From assembly GCA_031367325.1 (NCBI GenBank), contig JANLPQ010000025.1, forward strand, positions 1-64,000: a stretch of 64,000 nt of DNA. The letters run 5' to 3'. This document shows, piece after piece, positions 44,006 to 53,397 of the stretch. Numbering within the stretch: the stretch's first letter is position 1; each line of letters begins with the position of its first letter. The notes under the pieces were generated by a model. The model searched no databases and was not told the DNA's origin. It saw only the letters and a list, made by a program, of their open reading frames with translations. Position numbers and translations under genes: made by a program. Origin of the DNA: JAAFIP01 sp031367325 (GTDB taxonomy: Bacteria; Pseudomonadota; Gammaproteobacteria; Burkholderiales; Burkholderiaceae_C).

Positions 44006-45595
44006 TTGTGCTACGCTTTAAGTGTGAACCTATCTGCCCCGCTTAACTCTCAAAGCCGTACAGCGCCCGCCGCTGTACGGCTTTTGCGCATTAACAAGCG
44101 CTTTGGTTCAGTGCAGGCCAACCAAGATGTAGACCTCGCCATTGCTGCTGGCACCATTCACGGTATCGTGGGCGAAAACGGCGCCGGCAAATCGACGCTG
44201 ATGTCTATCTTGTACGGCTTCTACACCGCCGACAGCGGCGAGATTGAGATTGAAGGTCAGCGCGTGCGCATACGCAACTCACACCAGGCCATAGCGCTAG
44301 GTGTGGGCATGGTGCACCAGCACTTTATGCTGGTTGATAATTTAAGCGCGCTGGACAATATATTGCTAGGCGTGGAAACATCGTTCAGCTTGCCGCGTGC
44401 ACAGGCCGATGCACGCGCCAAGCTTGACACGCTGATGCACGACACGGGCTTGGCCGTTAACCTCAACACCTTGGTAGAAGACTTGAGCGTAGGCGACCGC
44501 CAGCGGCTGGAAATTTTAAAAGCGCTGCACCGTGGCGCGCGTGTTTTAATTTTGGATGAACCCACTGCGGTATTGACAGCGCAAGAAACCGAGCAACTGT
44601 TTGCTGTGTTGCGCCGCTTGCGCAGCAGCGGGAAAACTATTTTATTGATTACCCACAAGCTGCGTGAAGTGCTGGCGTTGTGCGATAACGTGACGGTGAT
44701 GCGCGCAGGCCGCGTAGTGTATGAATGCCCAGCTCTTGGCGCTACAGTACCGCAATTGGCCCAGGCTATGGTAGGCCGCAAGCTGCGCGCCCCTGCACAG
44801 CGCGCACAACCCGCAGGCCAGGCCGTGGTGTTGCTAGAAGTGCGCGGCTTGCGCCTGCGCGATATCCACGGGGTGGAGCGGTTGCAAGACATTGGCTTTA
44901 CGCTGCGCTCGGGCGAGATTGTGGGTGTAGCCGGCGTTGCAGGCAATGGCCAAACCGAGTTGCTGGAAGTATTAAGCGGCATGAAAAAGCCCACTGCAGG
45001 ACAGATGAATGTCTTGGGCCACAGCTTTACGCCCCTGCAGTGGTTAAGTCCGTGGCACGCGCGCGCGCTGGGCTTGGCGCATGTGCCCGAAGACCGGCAC
45101 GAGCGGGGCATGGTGCTAAGTTTTAGCGCGTGGGAATCCGCCGTGCTGGGCTACGAGCGCTTGGCCATGTATTGCAAAAATATGTTCATGCGCGGCGGCA
45201 ATATGGTCAGCGAGACCAACCGATTGATGAAACGCTTTGACGTACGGCCGCCAAATGCGCAGTTGCGTTCGTCTAAATTCTCTGGCGGTAACCAGCAAAA
45301 ACTGATCCTTGCGCGGGAATTTAACCAAGCGCCTAAAGTGCTGCTGGTAGGCCAACCCACACGCGGCGTTGATATTGGCGCCATAGAATTTATCCATGAG
45401 CAACTGCGCGCACTGCGCGGCGCAGGCTGCGCTATTTTGCTAGTGTCCACCGAGCTAGAGGAAATCCTTGCGCTATCAGACCGCGTGATCGTCATGAACC
45501 AGGGTCATATCACTGGCGAGTTGCCAGTTGAGCAGTGCAATGAACAAAATTTAGGTTTGCTGATGGTGTCGCAACATGAAAGTAGCACAGTATGA
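44006..45595 (+). CDS. Nucleoside ABC transporter ATP-binding protein (two NBDs)
   Basis: 529 residues with two nucleotide-binding domains. NBD1 has Walker A GENGAGKST, signature LSVGDRQRLEI and Walker B VLILDEPTAVL. NBD2 has a degenerate Walker A (GVAGNGQTELL), signature FSGGNQQKLILARE and VLLVGQPTRGVD in place of a Walker B Asp-Glu, as is usual in this family. TTG at 44006 or GTG at 44024 is the start; neither has a clear ribosome site. Confidence 0.92.
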   Translation: MCYALSVNLSAPLNSQSRTAPAAVRLLRINKRFGSVQANQDVDLAIAAGTIHGIVGENGAGKSTLMSILYGFYTADSGEIEIEGQRVRIRNSHQAIALGVGMVHQHFMLVDNLSALDNILLGVETSFSLPRAQADARAKLDTLMHDTGLAVNLNTLVEDLSVGDRQRLEILKALHRGARVLILDEPTAVLTAQETEQLFAVLRRLRSSGKTILLITHKLREVLALCDNVTVMRAGRVVYECPALGATVPQLAQAMVGRKLRAPAQRAQPAGQAVVLLEVRGLRLRDIHGVERLQDIGFTLRSGEIVGVAGVAGNGQTELLEVLSGMKKPTAGQMNVLGHSFTPLQWLSPWHARALGLAHVPEDRHERGMVLSFSAWESAVLGYERLAMYCKNMFMRGGNMVSETNRLMKRFDVRPPNAQLRSSKFSGGNQQKLILAREFNQAPKVLLVGQPTRGVDIGAIEFIHEQLRALRGAGCAILLVSTELEEILALSDRVIVMNQGHITGELPVEQCNEQNLGLLMVSQHESSTV

Positions 45596-46719
45596 GCAAT
45601 GGTCAGCAAGAGCTACCGCAATGGCTTGACGTTGGCGTGGTGCCGCTGGTGAACTTAGCTATCGCCTTGCTGGTGGCAGGCATCGTGGTGGCGCTGGTGG
45701 GCGAAAGCCCCACTGCGGTGTTGTCTGCGCTGATCAAAGGCGCGCTGGGCACACAGCGCGGTCTAAGCTACACCTTGTACTACGCCACCACGTTTGTGTT
45801 TACTGGCTTAGCGGTGGCAGTGGCCTTTCATGCGGGGCTGTTTAATATTGGCGGCGAAGGCCAGGCCATGATGGGTGGCTTGGGTGCGGGCCTGATGGCA
45901 TTGTGGCTAGCACCCAGTTTGCCTACATGGGCCATGCTGCCACTGATGGTGATTGCCTCTGGTGTATTTGCTGCAGCCTGGGGCGCGGTGCCGGGGTACT
46001 TGCAGGCTTATCGCGGCAGTCATATTGTCATTACCACCATCATGTTTAACTTTTTGGCCAGTACCATCATGGTCTATTTGCTGGTCAATGTGCTCAAGCC
46101 TGCAGGCGAGATGGCACCCGAGAGCGCACCGTTTGCCGCGTCGGCCAAAATGCCACGTGTGCATGAGGCATTGGCAGCTATCGGCGTCAGTTGGCCATCG
46201 TCCCCGCTGAACATGAGCATTGTGTTGGCTTTGCTGTCATGCATCGCGGTGTATTTGCTGCTGTGGAAAACACGCATGGGCTACCAAATTCGCGCCAGCG
46301 GTGCCAGCCCCGGCGCAGCAGAATACGCTGGTATCTCGCCGCAAAAACAAATCATTGCGGCCATGGCCATATCGGGCGCTCTGGCAGGTATGGTGGCCAT
46401 GAACGAAGTGGCCGGTGTGCATAACAAACTGCTGACTGATTTTGTCGCGGGGGCCGGGTTTACTGGTATTGCCGTGGCGCTGATGGGGCGTAACCACCCG
46501 GTGGGTATTGTGCTGTCAAGCCTGCTGTTTGGCATGATCTTTCAGGGGGGTGCCGAGGTAGCGTTTGAAGTGCCTAGCTTTACCAAAGACATGGTGGTCA
46601 TGCTGCAAGGATTTATCGTACTGTTCTCAGGGGCGCTGGCCTATGTGTTTACACCGCTGATCGCCAAGCTGTATTTCCGTATAAAAGCGGGCAGCCCAGC
46701 GCCACAAGGGGCTGCGTGA
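45592..46719 (+). CDS. Nucleoside ABC transporter permease 1
   Basis: A 375-residue inner membrane permease with about eight to ten helices; GLFNIGGEGQAMMGGLGA and GFTGIAVALMGRNHPVGIVL are signatures of the BPD_transp_2 type in BMP systems. It overlaps the ATPase gene by 4 bases and the second permease by 4 bases. Confidence 0.92.
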   Translation: MSNGQQELPQWLDVGVVPLVNLAIALLVAGIVVALVGESPTAVLSALIKGALGTQRGLSYTLYYATTFVFTGLAVAVAFHAGLFNIGGEGQAMMGGLGAGLMALWLAPSLPTWAMLPLMVIASGVFAAAWGAVPGYLQAYRGSHIVITTIMFNFLASTIMVYLLVNVLKPAGEMAPESAPFAASAKMPRVHEALAAIGVSWPSSPLNMSIVLALLSCIAVYLLLWKTRMGYQIRASGASPGAAEYAGISPQKQIIAAMAISGALAGMVAMNEVAGVHNKLLTDFVAGAGFTGIAVALMGRNHPVGIVLSSLLFGMIFQGGAEVAFEVPSFTKDMVVMLQGFIVLFSGALAYVFTPLIAKLYFRIKAGSPAPQGAA

Positions 46720-47636
46720 TGGACATGCTGTTTGTCATTGACCTGCTAGCGTCCAGCATGCGCCTGGCCACGCCGTTGATTTTTTGCGCGCTTGCGGGCT
46801 TGCTGTCAGAGCGCGCGGGGGTGATTGACATTGGGTTGGAAGGCAAAATGCTATTCGCCGCTTTTATGGCGGCAGCCGTAGGCGTAGCGACCAAGTCGCT
46901 GGTTTTGGCCATGCTGGCCGCCATGCTGACGGCCATGGCTTTGTCGGCCTTGCACGGTTTTGCGTGCGTCACCTATCGTGGCAACCAAGTCATCACTGGC
47001 TTGGCGATCAACATTATTGCAGCGGGCCTGACGGTGGTGCTGGGCATTGCGTGGTTTAAGCAAGGTGGCCAGACGCCGCAAATTGCAGACTCTATACGCT
47101 TGAAGAATGTGTTTGACATACCGCTGTTGGGCCAAAACGCGCTGGTTTATGTGGCGCTCATCAGCGTGGCGGTGGTGTGGTGGCTGCTGTTTCGCACGCG
47201 CTTTGGTCTGCGCCTGCGCGCAGTAGGCGAGAACCCGGCTATGGTAGACGCTGCTGGCGTATCGGTAGCAGGCACGCGCTATGCTGCGCTGATGGGCAAC
47301 GGTGTGTTGTGCGGTTTGGCGGGCTGCTATTTGGTACTGGCGCAGAACGCGGCCTTTGCGCCGCAAATGACAGCAGGCCGCGGCTTTATGGCACTGGCAG
47401 CGATGATTTTTGGCAAATGGCACCCTGTAGGCGCGCTGTGGGCTTGCTTGCTATTTGGCTTTTTAGATGCGCTGGCCATTCGCTTGCAAGGCACGCAATT
47501 GCCTGGCATTGGTGAAATTCCGGTGCAGTTTATTCAAGCGCTGCCGTATTTGCTAACCGTTATATTACTGGCGGGCTTTATTGGCAAAGCCACTGCACCC
47601 AAAGCACTGGGCGCGCCGTATATCAAGTCGCGTTGA
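46716..47636 (+). CDS. Nucleoside ABC transporter permease 2
   Basis: A 306-residue permease of the same family: LSERAGVIDIGLEGKMLFAAF, ENPAMVDAAGVSVAGTRY and FMALAAMIFGKWHPVGAL are present. It forms the channel with permease 1. Start codon inside the previous stop (GTGATGG). Confidence 0.92.
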   Translation: MMDMLFVIDLLASSMRLATPLIFCALAGLLSERAGVIDIGLEGKMLFAAFMAAAVGVATKSLVLAMLAAMLTAMALSALHGFACVTYRGNQVITGLAINIIAAGLTVVLGIAWFKQGGQTPQIADSIRLKNVFDIPLLGQNALVYVALISVAVVWWLLFRTRFGLRLRAVGENPAMVDAAGVSVAGTRYAALMGNGVLCGLAGCYLVLAQNAAFAPQMTAGRGFMALAAMIFGKWHPVGALWACLLFGFLDALAIRLQGTQLPGIGEIPVQFIQALPYLLTVILLAGFIGKATAPKALGAPYIKSR

Positions 47637-47687
47637 GTAGTTAAGTAGTTAAGTTATCAAGCACGCGCATTGCAGGAGTTATCTTTT

Positions 47688-48101
47688 ATGCAACTATCCC
47701 AAAACATTCAAGACGCCATGCTGGCCGCTGCCTGCGCTGCGCGCGAGAAAGCCTATGCGCCCTACTCTAAGTTTTTAGTAGGGGCCGCCGTACTAGACGA
47801 GCATGGCCAGATTCACGCGGGTTGCAATGTAGAAAATGCTGCCTATCCGCAAGGTGTGTGCGCCGAAGCCAGCGCACTGAGCGTGATGATCATGGGCGGT
47901 GGCCGCAAAGCCGTGGCGGTGCTGGTGGTAGGTGTGGCAGACAGCCCAGTGACGCCCTGCGGCGGTTGCCGCCAAAAGCTGCGTGAATTTGCAGCGCCTG
48001 ATGTACCGGTTTTGATTGCTAACCCGCAAGGTGTTTTGCTAAAAATGACGCTGGACCAGCTGCTGCCCCACAGCTTTGGACCTGATCATTTACGTGCTTA
48101 A
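47688..48101 (+). CDS. cdd: Cytidine deaminase
   Basis: A 137-residue zinc enzyme converting cytidine/deoxycytidine to uridine. NVENAAYPQGVCAEASAL has the catalytic C-A-E and TPCGGCRQKL the paired cysteines. ATG at 47688 follows CAGGAG by 10 bases; the TTG at 47670 is inside that ribosome site and is rejected. Closes the transporter operon, so imported pyrimidine nucleosides are also used. Confidence 0.93.
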   Translation: MQLSQNIQDAMLAAACAAREKAYAPYSKFLVGAAVLDEHGQIHAGCNVENAAYPQGVCAEASALSVMIMGGGRKAVAVLVVGVADSPVTPCGGCRQKLREFAAPDVPVLIANPQGVLLKMTLDQLLPHSFGPDHLRA

Positions 48102-48121
48102 ATTCATGCGTTAAACCCGCG

Positions 48122-48943
48122 CTACAGCGATAGCATAGCCGCTTGTATCGTCTGCAAATAGACAGGAAAATCTTGCAAATCGTTGTGCCCAGCTTGCGGT
48201 ATCAGCACCAGCTTAGCGTGTGGTGCCAGCGACTTCAGTGCTTGGCTATGGCTAGGCGCAATTAAAGTGTCTACTGCACCATGCACCAACCACAACGGCG
48301 CGTTGATTTGCGCCACCCATTGGTCTGTGCGCAGCGGATAACGCAGTACTTTGCTGGGCACTATAGGGTAGCGCGCTGTAGCAATTTCAACCATGCTTTG
48401 GTAGGAAGACACCAGTACTGTGGCGTCCGGCGCACGGCCCTGCTGCGCTAGCTGTACGTGCAAATGAGCGGCCAGCGCAGTGCCGAGTGAACGGCCTAAT
48501 AGCATCCATTTTTTATCAGCATATTGCGGGGCAAAGTGCTGCCATACGGCCAGCACATCGGCATGCAATTGCGCCTCTGACGCTATGGTGCCAGTGCTTT
48601 TGCCGTAGCCACGGTAGTCCATCATCACCACATCTACGTTAGCCCGGCGGTAAAAATCGGGGTCAATAAACCAATCAGCCAAATTGCCGCCATTGCCATG
48701 CAAAAAGAACACCATGCCCTTAGCGTTGGGCACCCGCAGGTGCAACACCGATAACTTTGCCTCGGGCACAGCTACCGTTACCTCACGCAGATCGTTGGCG
48801 TTAGACAGCACATAGCTGGCTGGCAAAGGCGCGGGTTGAAACAGCAACTTTTCTTGTTGAAACCATAACCAAGCCAACCCGGCTAAGTACGCCGTGCAGA
48901 GCACGCTGGCCACTGCCATAAGAAGAATTTTCATAAACTGCAT
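48122..48943 (-). CDS. Membrane-anchored alpha/beta hydrolase (BEM46/YfhR type)
   Basis: 273 residues with one N-terminal helix (ILLMAVASVLCTAYLAGLAW) and an alpha/beta hydrolase domain: oxyanion HGNGGN, nucleophile in GRSLGTALA, Asp in HGAVDTLIAP and His in AGHNDL. The substrate is unknown. The ATG at 48943 with GCAGGG just upstream is chosen; an upstream in-frame extension to 49072 has an Arg-rich non-membrane lead and is unlikely. Confidence 0.87.
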   Translation of the reverse strand: MQFMKILLMAVASVLCTAYLAGLAWLWFQQEKLLFQPAPLPASYVLSNANDLREVTVAVPEAKLSVLHLRVPNAKGMVFFLHGNGGNLADWFIDPDFYRRANVDVVMMDYRGYGKSTGTIASEAQLHADVLAVWQHFAPQYADKKWMLLGRSLGTALAAHLHVQLAQQGRAPDATVLVSSYQSMVEIATARYPIVPSKVLRYPLRTDQWVAQINAPLWLVHGAVDTLIAPSHSQALKSLAPHAKLVLIPQAGHNDLQDFPVYLQTIQAAMLSL

Positions 48944-49224
48944 CGTACCCTGCCCTTGGTTTACAAAAAATCTCCCTAGCGCCTTGATCAGCCAATGTAA
49001 TGGCCTGCAACCCAATCTTCGCGCAGGTCGTGGTGCGCACAAATTGGGCCATCGGGGGTTGTTAAAAGCCACAGAATTCTTTAAAACTAGCTATTTCAGA
49101 TAACTTTTATACAAACACCACTAGCAAACTGCCAACAACGCATTAAGCTAGAACCTGCACTGTTTTGGTGACTTTTAAACGCCTTTTTAGTGCTAATACT
49201 TATTTGGAAAACTCCACGCGCAAT

Positions 49225-50232
49225 ATGACTAAAACTACATTTTTGGCACCAAACCCCTTTTTTCGCAGCTTTGCTTTACTGGCTATAGCTATGGCGTGTG
49301 CAGGCGCAGCCCAAGCACAACTAACAGGGGCAGGCTCCTCGTTGGTGCGTGATGTGATGACCAGTTGGACAACACAATTTGGCGCGGCCAGCGGCGGCGT
49401 AAGCTACGACCCCGCCGGGTCGTCTGCAGGCATCACCCGCGCTAGCGACCAAAGCGTAGACTTTGGCGCTACCGATGTGCCGTTGACCACTGCAGCGCTG
49501 CGCCAAGCCGGTTTAAAGCAGTTGCCTATCGTTGCAACTGCCGTCGCAGTCATCGTGAACTTGCCTGAGCTGGGTGGCAAGACTATCAAGCTCAACGGCG
49601 ACGTGTTGGCCGACATTTACCAAGGCAGCATCAAGGAATGGAACCATTCACAAATAGCCGCTAGCAACCCTGGCGTGGTGTTGCCTAATAAACCTATAGT
49701 GCCTGTTTGGCGTGCCGATGGCTCTGGGCAGTCGTATGTGCTGTCAGCTTACTTGGCACGCAGCAACGCTAAATGGCGCCGTAACATCGCGGCTACTAAT
49801 AATTTGTCACTCAGCGTGGGCAAGGGTGTGCGCGGTGGCCAAGCCATGATAGATGCTGTAAAAACAACGCCCGGTGCTTTGGGCTATGAGCCATGGGGTG
49901 CAGCGCAAAAATCAGGTTTGGTGATGGCTGAACTACAAAACGCGGCAGGCAAAAGTGTTGCGCCCAACGCTGCATCTATTGCACAGGCCTTAGACAGTGC
50001 ACAGTGGTCCCAGGACAGCAACTCTGCGGATTTAGATGGATCTGCAGGCCCCAACACTTATCCGCTAACTGCGATCACGTATGTACTGATGCCCACCGCA
50101 CCCAAGGCAGGCCGCAAGAACGCGTTACCTTTTATACAAACTGCAGTAGCACAAGGCGATGCAGTGGCCAAGCAAGCGGGTTTTGTGCCGCTATCAGCAT
50201 CGGGTAAGGGCTTGGTTGCAGCGCTGCGCTAG
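49225..50232 (+). CDS. pstS: Phosphate-binding protein PstS
   Basis: A 335-residue periplasmic phosphate binder. The signal peptide ends in GAAQAQ; the mature start LTGAGSSLVRDVMTSW and YDPAGSSAGI, VDFGATDVPL, VWRADGSGQSYV are PstS motifs contacting phosphate. There is no pstC, pstA or pstB next to it, so it is a lone binding protein. Its stop codon overlaps that of the convergent ZIP gene. ATG at 49225 is chosen over 49165 because it directly precedes the signal peptide. Confidence 0.9.
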   Translation: MTKTTFLAPNPFFRSFALLAIAMACAGAAQAQLTGAGSSLVRDVMTSWTTQFGAASGGVSYDPAGSSAGITRASDQSVDFGATDVPLTTAALRQAGLKQLPIVATAVAVIVNLPELGGKTIKLNGDVLADIYQGSIKEWNHSQIAASNPGVVLPNKPIVPVWRADGSGQSYVLSAYLARSNAKWRRNIAATNNLSLSVGKGVRGGQAMIDAVKTTPGALGYEPWGAAQKSGLVMAELQNAAGKSVAPNAASIAQALDSAQWSQDSNSADLDGSAGPNTYPLTAITYVLMPTAPKAGRKNALPFIQTAVAQGDAVAKQAGFVPLSASGKGLVAALR

Positions 50233-51077
50233 TGCCCGTGCGCTAGGCCACTGGCCAACGTGACCAAACCAATGCCCACAGCCAACCACGCCACTTGAGC
50301 CGCTGTTTGGCGCAGGCTTAGGCGTTTTTGCAGCTGAGGTATCAGGTCTGCCAGCGCCACGTAGATAAAGCTGCTGGAGGCTACCACTAAGAAGTAGGGC
50401 AACAAGTTATGCAGCCGCTCTACCAATACATACCCTACTAGGCCACCCAGCGCGGTCACCGCGCCTGCTGCGGTGAGCTTGGCAATAGCTTGCCGCGCAC
50501 CCTGCTGCGCTTGGCGCAGTATGACCAAATCGCCCATGTGGTGGGGGATTTCGTGCACCAGCACCGCCAGCGTGGCGGCTAGGCCCAGCCGCACATCGGC
50601 CATGTAGGCAGCGGCAATCAAAATACCGTCGCCAAAGCAATGCACGCTGTCGCCCAACAGCACGGCCCAGCCGCCACCTGTGTGGGTATGGCTCTGGTTG
50701 TGATCATGCGCACGGTCGTGCTGCGGGGCACTCGCACTCGCACTGGCATGCGCTTCAGTGTGTGCGTGCGTTGTTGCAGGCATGGCTGCATCGCCATGGT
50801 GATGCTCATGGCCGTGGTGGTATAGCTCGGCTTTGTCGAGTAAAAAGAAAAATATCAAACCTGCCAGTAAAGCACCAAACAGCGCCTGCGCGCCCGCTTG
50901 GCTTTCGAACGCCTCCGGTAGCAAATGCATAAATGCCGTAGCCAGCAGCGCACCTGCGGCCAGACTGAGCAAATGTTGTGTGTAGCGCGACAGTACGCCG
51001 TAGGTGAGCGCAGCGGCTATCCACACGCTGCCCACGCCTGCTACCAGCGTACCCGCTAAGATCATCAACACATTCAT
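50229..51077 (-). CDS. ZIP-family metal transporter
   Basis: A 282-residue inner membrane protein with about eight helices. Metal-site helices are HCFGDGILIAAAY and LVHEIPHHMGDLVIL; a His-rich loop (HHGHEHHHGD and HAHTEAHA, about 88-135) lies between TM3 and TM4. It likely imports zinc or other divalent cations. Convergent with pstS, sharing stop-codon bases. Confidence 0.92.
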   Translation of the reverse strand: MNVLMILAGTLVAGVGSVWIAAALTYGVLSRYTQHLLSLAAGALLATAFMHLLPEAFESQAGAQALFGALLAGLIFFFLLDKAELYHHGHEHHHGDAAMPATTHAHTEAHASASASAPQHDRAHDHNQSHTHTGGGWAVLLGDSVHCFGDGILIAAAYMADVRLGLAATLAVLVHEIPHHMGDLVILRQAQQGARQAIAKLTAAGAVTALGGLVGYVLVERLHNLLPYFLVVASSSFIYVALADLIPQLQKRLSLRQTAAQVAWLAVGIGLVTLASGLAHGH

Positions 51078-51086
51078 AATACTATC

Positions 51087-51112
51087 AATTTTATAGCTGC
51101 TTGAGCAGGTTC
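51087..51112 (+). repeat. Dispersed short repeat
   Basis: Upstream of the ZIP gene; ends CAGGTTCTGCGG. Confidence 0.8.
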
Positions 51113-51150
51113 TGCGGCCTAGAACCGCTAAAAGGCATATAAAAACACGT

Positions 51151-51178
51151 AAAAAAACCGCCCGAAGGCGGTTTTTTT
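51151..51178. terminator. Bidirectional rho-independent terminator
   Basis: AAAAAAACCGCC - CGAA - GGCGGTTTTTTT: perfect symmetric stem with T tracts on both strands. It can end the leftward dienelactone hydrolase transcript and block rightward entry. Confidence 0.9.
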
Positions 51179-51284
51179 GCTTTCGGTCCGCAGATTGCTG
51201 CTATGCACATCTATAGCGGACATACAGTGTAAGGCTTGTGGCAGTGGCCCAGCGCAGGCATGCTGCGCTAAAGCCGAACAACCT

Positions 51285-52193
51285 TTAAGCTACACCGTTA
51301 GTCTTAAACCAAGCTACCGCGCGCTTAAAGCCGTCTTCCGCAGGCTCTTTGCGGTAGCTGGGGCGGTAGTCAGCATGAAAGGCGTGCGGTGCGCCGTCGT
51401 ACACCACAAACTCTGATTTTTTAGCCGCTGCACTGCCGCTGGCCAAAGCCAATTTCATTTTGTCGATGGTGTCTACCGGAATGCCCGTGTCAGCACCGCC
51501 ATACAAGCCCAGTACGGGGCCATTGATACCGCCTACCAGATCAATCGGGTTCTTGGGCGTCAAATCGCTGCTGGCACCGACCAAGCGGCCATACCATGCC
51601 ACACCAGCCTTCACCTTGGGGTTGTGCGCCGCGTACAACCACGTAATGCGGCCACCCCAGCAAAATCCAGTCACCGCCAGCTTGTTGGTGTCGCCGCCGT
51701 TAGCACCTGCCCAGGCTACTACAGCGTCTAAATCGGCCATCACTTGCGCGTCGGGTACTTTGCTGACGACTTCTTTGATCAGGTCAGCCATGGCGTTGTA
51801 TTTGGTAGGGTCGCCCTGGCGGTCAAACAGCTCGGTCGCGATAGCCAAATAACCCATTTGCGCAAAACGGCGGCAAGTGTCGGCAATGTATTCGTGTACT
51901 CCAAAAATCTCTTGCACCACCAGCACCACAGGCAAATTGGTTTTGCCAGCAGGCGCGGCGCGGTAAGAGCGCACTTTGGTACCGTTCACCTCAATCACAA
52001 ACTCACCTGCGGTCAAGCCGTCAGCCGATGTTTTAACGGCGGTTTGTGCCACTGCCGTGCCCAATGACGCTGCGTAGCCTACGCCCAGGGCTGCTTTTAG
52101 CGCGGTGCGGCGGGTGGCAGTGTGGTCACCATCGTGGCTGTCCAATAAAGATTGGGTTTGGGCCACATGGTCGGCGGTCATCGCATTGAGCAT
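51285..52193 (-). CDS. Dienelactone hydrolase family protein, exported
   Basis: 302 residues. An N-terminal twin-Arg-like TATRRTALKAALGVGYAAS followed by AVAQT suggests Tat or Sec export. The hydrolase has nucleophile Cys in GFCWGGR, Asp in GGADTGIP and His in GAPHAFHAD, the DLH triad. Substrate unknown; family members open lactone rings in aromatic catabolism but many have other roles. No catabolic partners adjoin. Confidence 0.87.
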   Translation of the reverse strand: MLNAMTADHVAQTQSLLDSHDGDHTATRRTALKAALGVGYAASLGTAVAQTAVKTSADGLTAGEFVIEVNGTKVRSYRAAPAGKTNLPVVLVVQEIFGVHEYIADTCRRFAQMGYLAIATELFDRQGDPTKYNAMADLIKEVVSKVPDAQVMADLDAVVAWAGANGGDTNKLAVTGFCWGGRITWLYAAHNPKVKAGVAWYGRLVGASSDLTPKNPIDLVGGINGPVLGLYGGADTGIPVDTIDKMKLALASGSAAAKKSEFVVYDGAPHAFHADYRPSYRKEPAEDGFKRAVAWFKTNGVA

Positions 52194-52389
52194 AGTTGTT
52201 TCCTAGAAAAAAGGGGGTTAGTAGTTTAGACTTGCAAGTATCGAGCTTATGGGATGTCCAAGGCGCGCACAATGGTATTTTCGCGCAGTTAATTCATTTG
52301 CTAACGCTAAAGTTTATTCAACGCCGCAACCACTGCGCCCACAGTGCCCACCAAGCTCTTCATCCAAGCCCCCGAAGGAGTAAAAAAAT

Positions 52390-52578
52390 ATGCCCACTAT
52401 CCGCGTCGACATGATCGAAGGCCGCACACCTGAACAAAAAACCGCTTTAGTTAAAGCCCTCACCCAAGCCGTGGTAGACACCCTGGGCTCCAAGCCCGAA
52501 TCCGTAGATATTTTGCTCTACGACATCGCCCGCCAAAACTGGGCTACCGGCGGCATACAGTGGTCGCAGCGGTCATGA
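52390..52578 (+). CDS. 4-oxalocrotonate tautomerase-like protein
   Basis: A 62-residue tautomerase. Pro follows the initiator Met (MPTIRVDMIEGR), providing the catalytic N-terminal proline; the second half PESVDILLYDI is characteristic. AAGGAG precedes the ATG. It overlaps darP by 4 bases (ATGA). Physiological substrate unknown. Confidence 0.9.
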   Translation: MPTIRVDMIEGRTPEQKTALVKALTQAVVDTLGSKPESVDILLYDIARQNWATGGIQWSQRS

Positions 52579-53330
52579 GCGGCATGAATTTTTCTGACGA
52601 TTTAAGCGCAGGCCGCGGCAAAGAGCTGCCCGAGCCCGGAGCCGCCGTCACCAAGCCCAAGCGCGGCATGAAAAAAGGCTACTACGTGCGCGGCGTGTTT
52701 GTGGCCGAAGGCAGTGAGCTAGACCTAGAGCTAAAAAGTGAATTTGCCAGCAGTAAAAGCGTAGCCAAAGACGAAAGTACCGAACTACAAAAACTAGGCG
52801 AGCAATTGCTGATCTTGTCCACCGCCCAAATCGCCAAGCTAGACTTGCCCGAGAAGCTGGTGGATGCTGTGGCCGAGGTGAAACGCATTACCAACTTTGA
52901 AGGCCGTCGCCGCCAGATGCAGTACATCGGCAAGCTGATGCGCAAGGTAGAACCCGAGCCTATCCGCGCCGCTGTAGACGCCGCCCGCAACGGCAGCGCC
53001 GCCGATACCTTGGCGCTGCACCGCGCCGAGCTGTGGCGCGATGATTTGATAGCCAACGACGACGCCCTGCCCCGCTGGATAGCCGAGCACCCAGCCGAAA
53101 TAAGTACAGGTGCAGGCGCTGGCACCGATGCCAACAAAACAAGCTACGACCTGCAGCAACTGCGCTCGCTGATCCGCCAAGCCCGCAAAGATTTGGTCGC
53201 TGGCAAACCCGGCGAAGCCCCCCGCCAAGGCCGCGCCTACCGCGAGATATTTCTGCTAGCACGCGGTGTTTTGCGCGGGGCGCATGATGCAGCAGCTGCG
53301 GCTGACGAAGAAACGCCTAAAGAAGATTAA
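52575..53330 (+). CDS. darP: Ribosome maturation factor DarP (YjgA, DUF615)
   Basis: About 251 residues; the DUF615 core is visible as STAQIAKLDLPEKLVDAV, EGRRRQMQYIGKLMRKVEPE and a C-terminal RSLIRQARKD. It acts in 50S subunit maturation at the peptidyl transferase centre. The start ATG at 52575 overlaps the tautomerase stop; ATG at 52584 (MNFSDD) is an alternative. Confidence 0.9.
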   Translation: MSGMNFSDDLSAGRGKELPEPGAAVTKPKRGMKKGYYVRGVFVAEGSELDLELKSEFASSKSVAKDESTELQKLGEQLLILSTAQIAKLDLPEKLVDAVAEVKRITNFEGRRRQMQYIGKLMRKVEPEPIRAAVDAARNGSAADTLALHRAELWRDDLIANDDALPRWIAEHPAEISTGAGAGTDANKTSYDLQQLRSLIRQARKDLVAGKPGEAPRQGRAYREIFLLARGVLRGAHDAAAAADEETPKED

Positions 53331-53397
53331 TTTGCCTGCGGCCGCAGTACACCAAGGCACGATGACAAGCCGATATCGCTAAGCCAGCACAATACTC

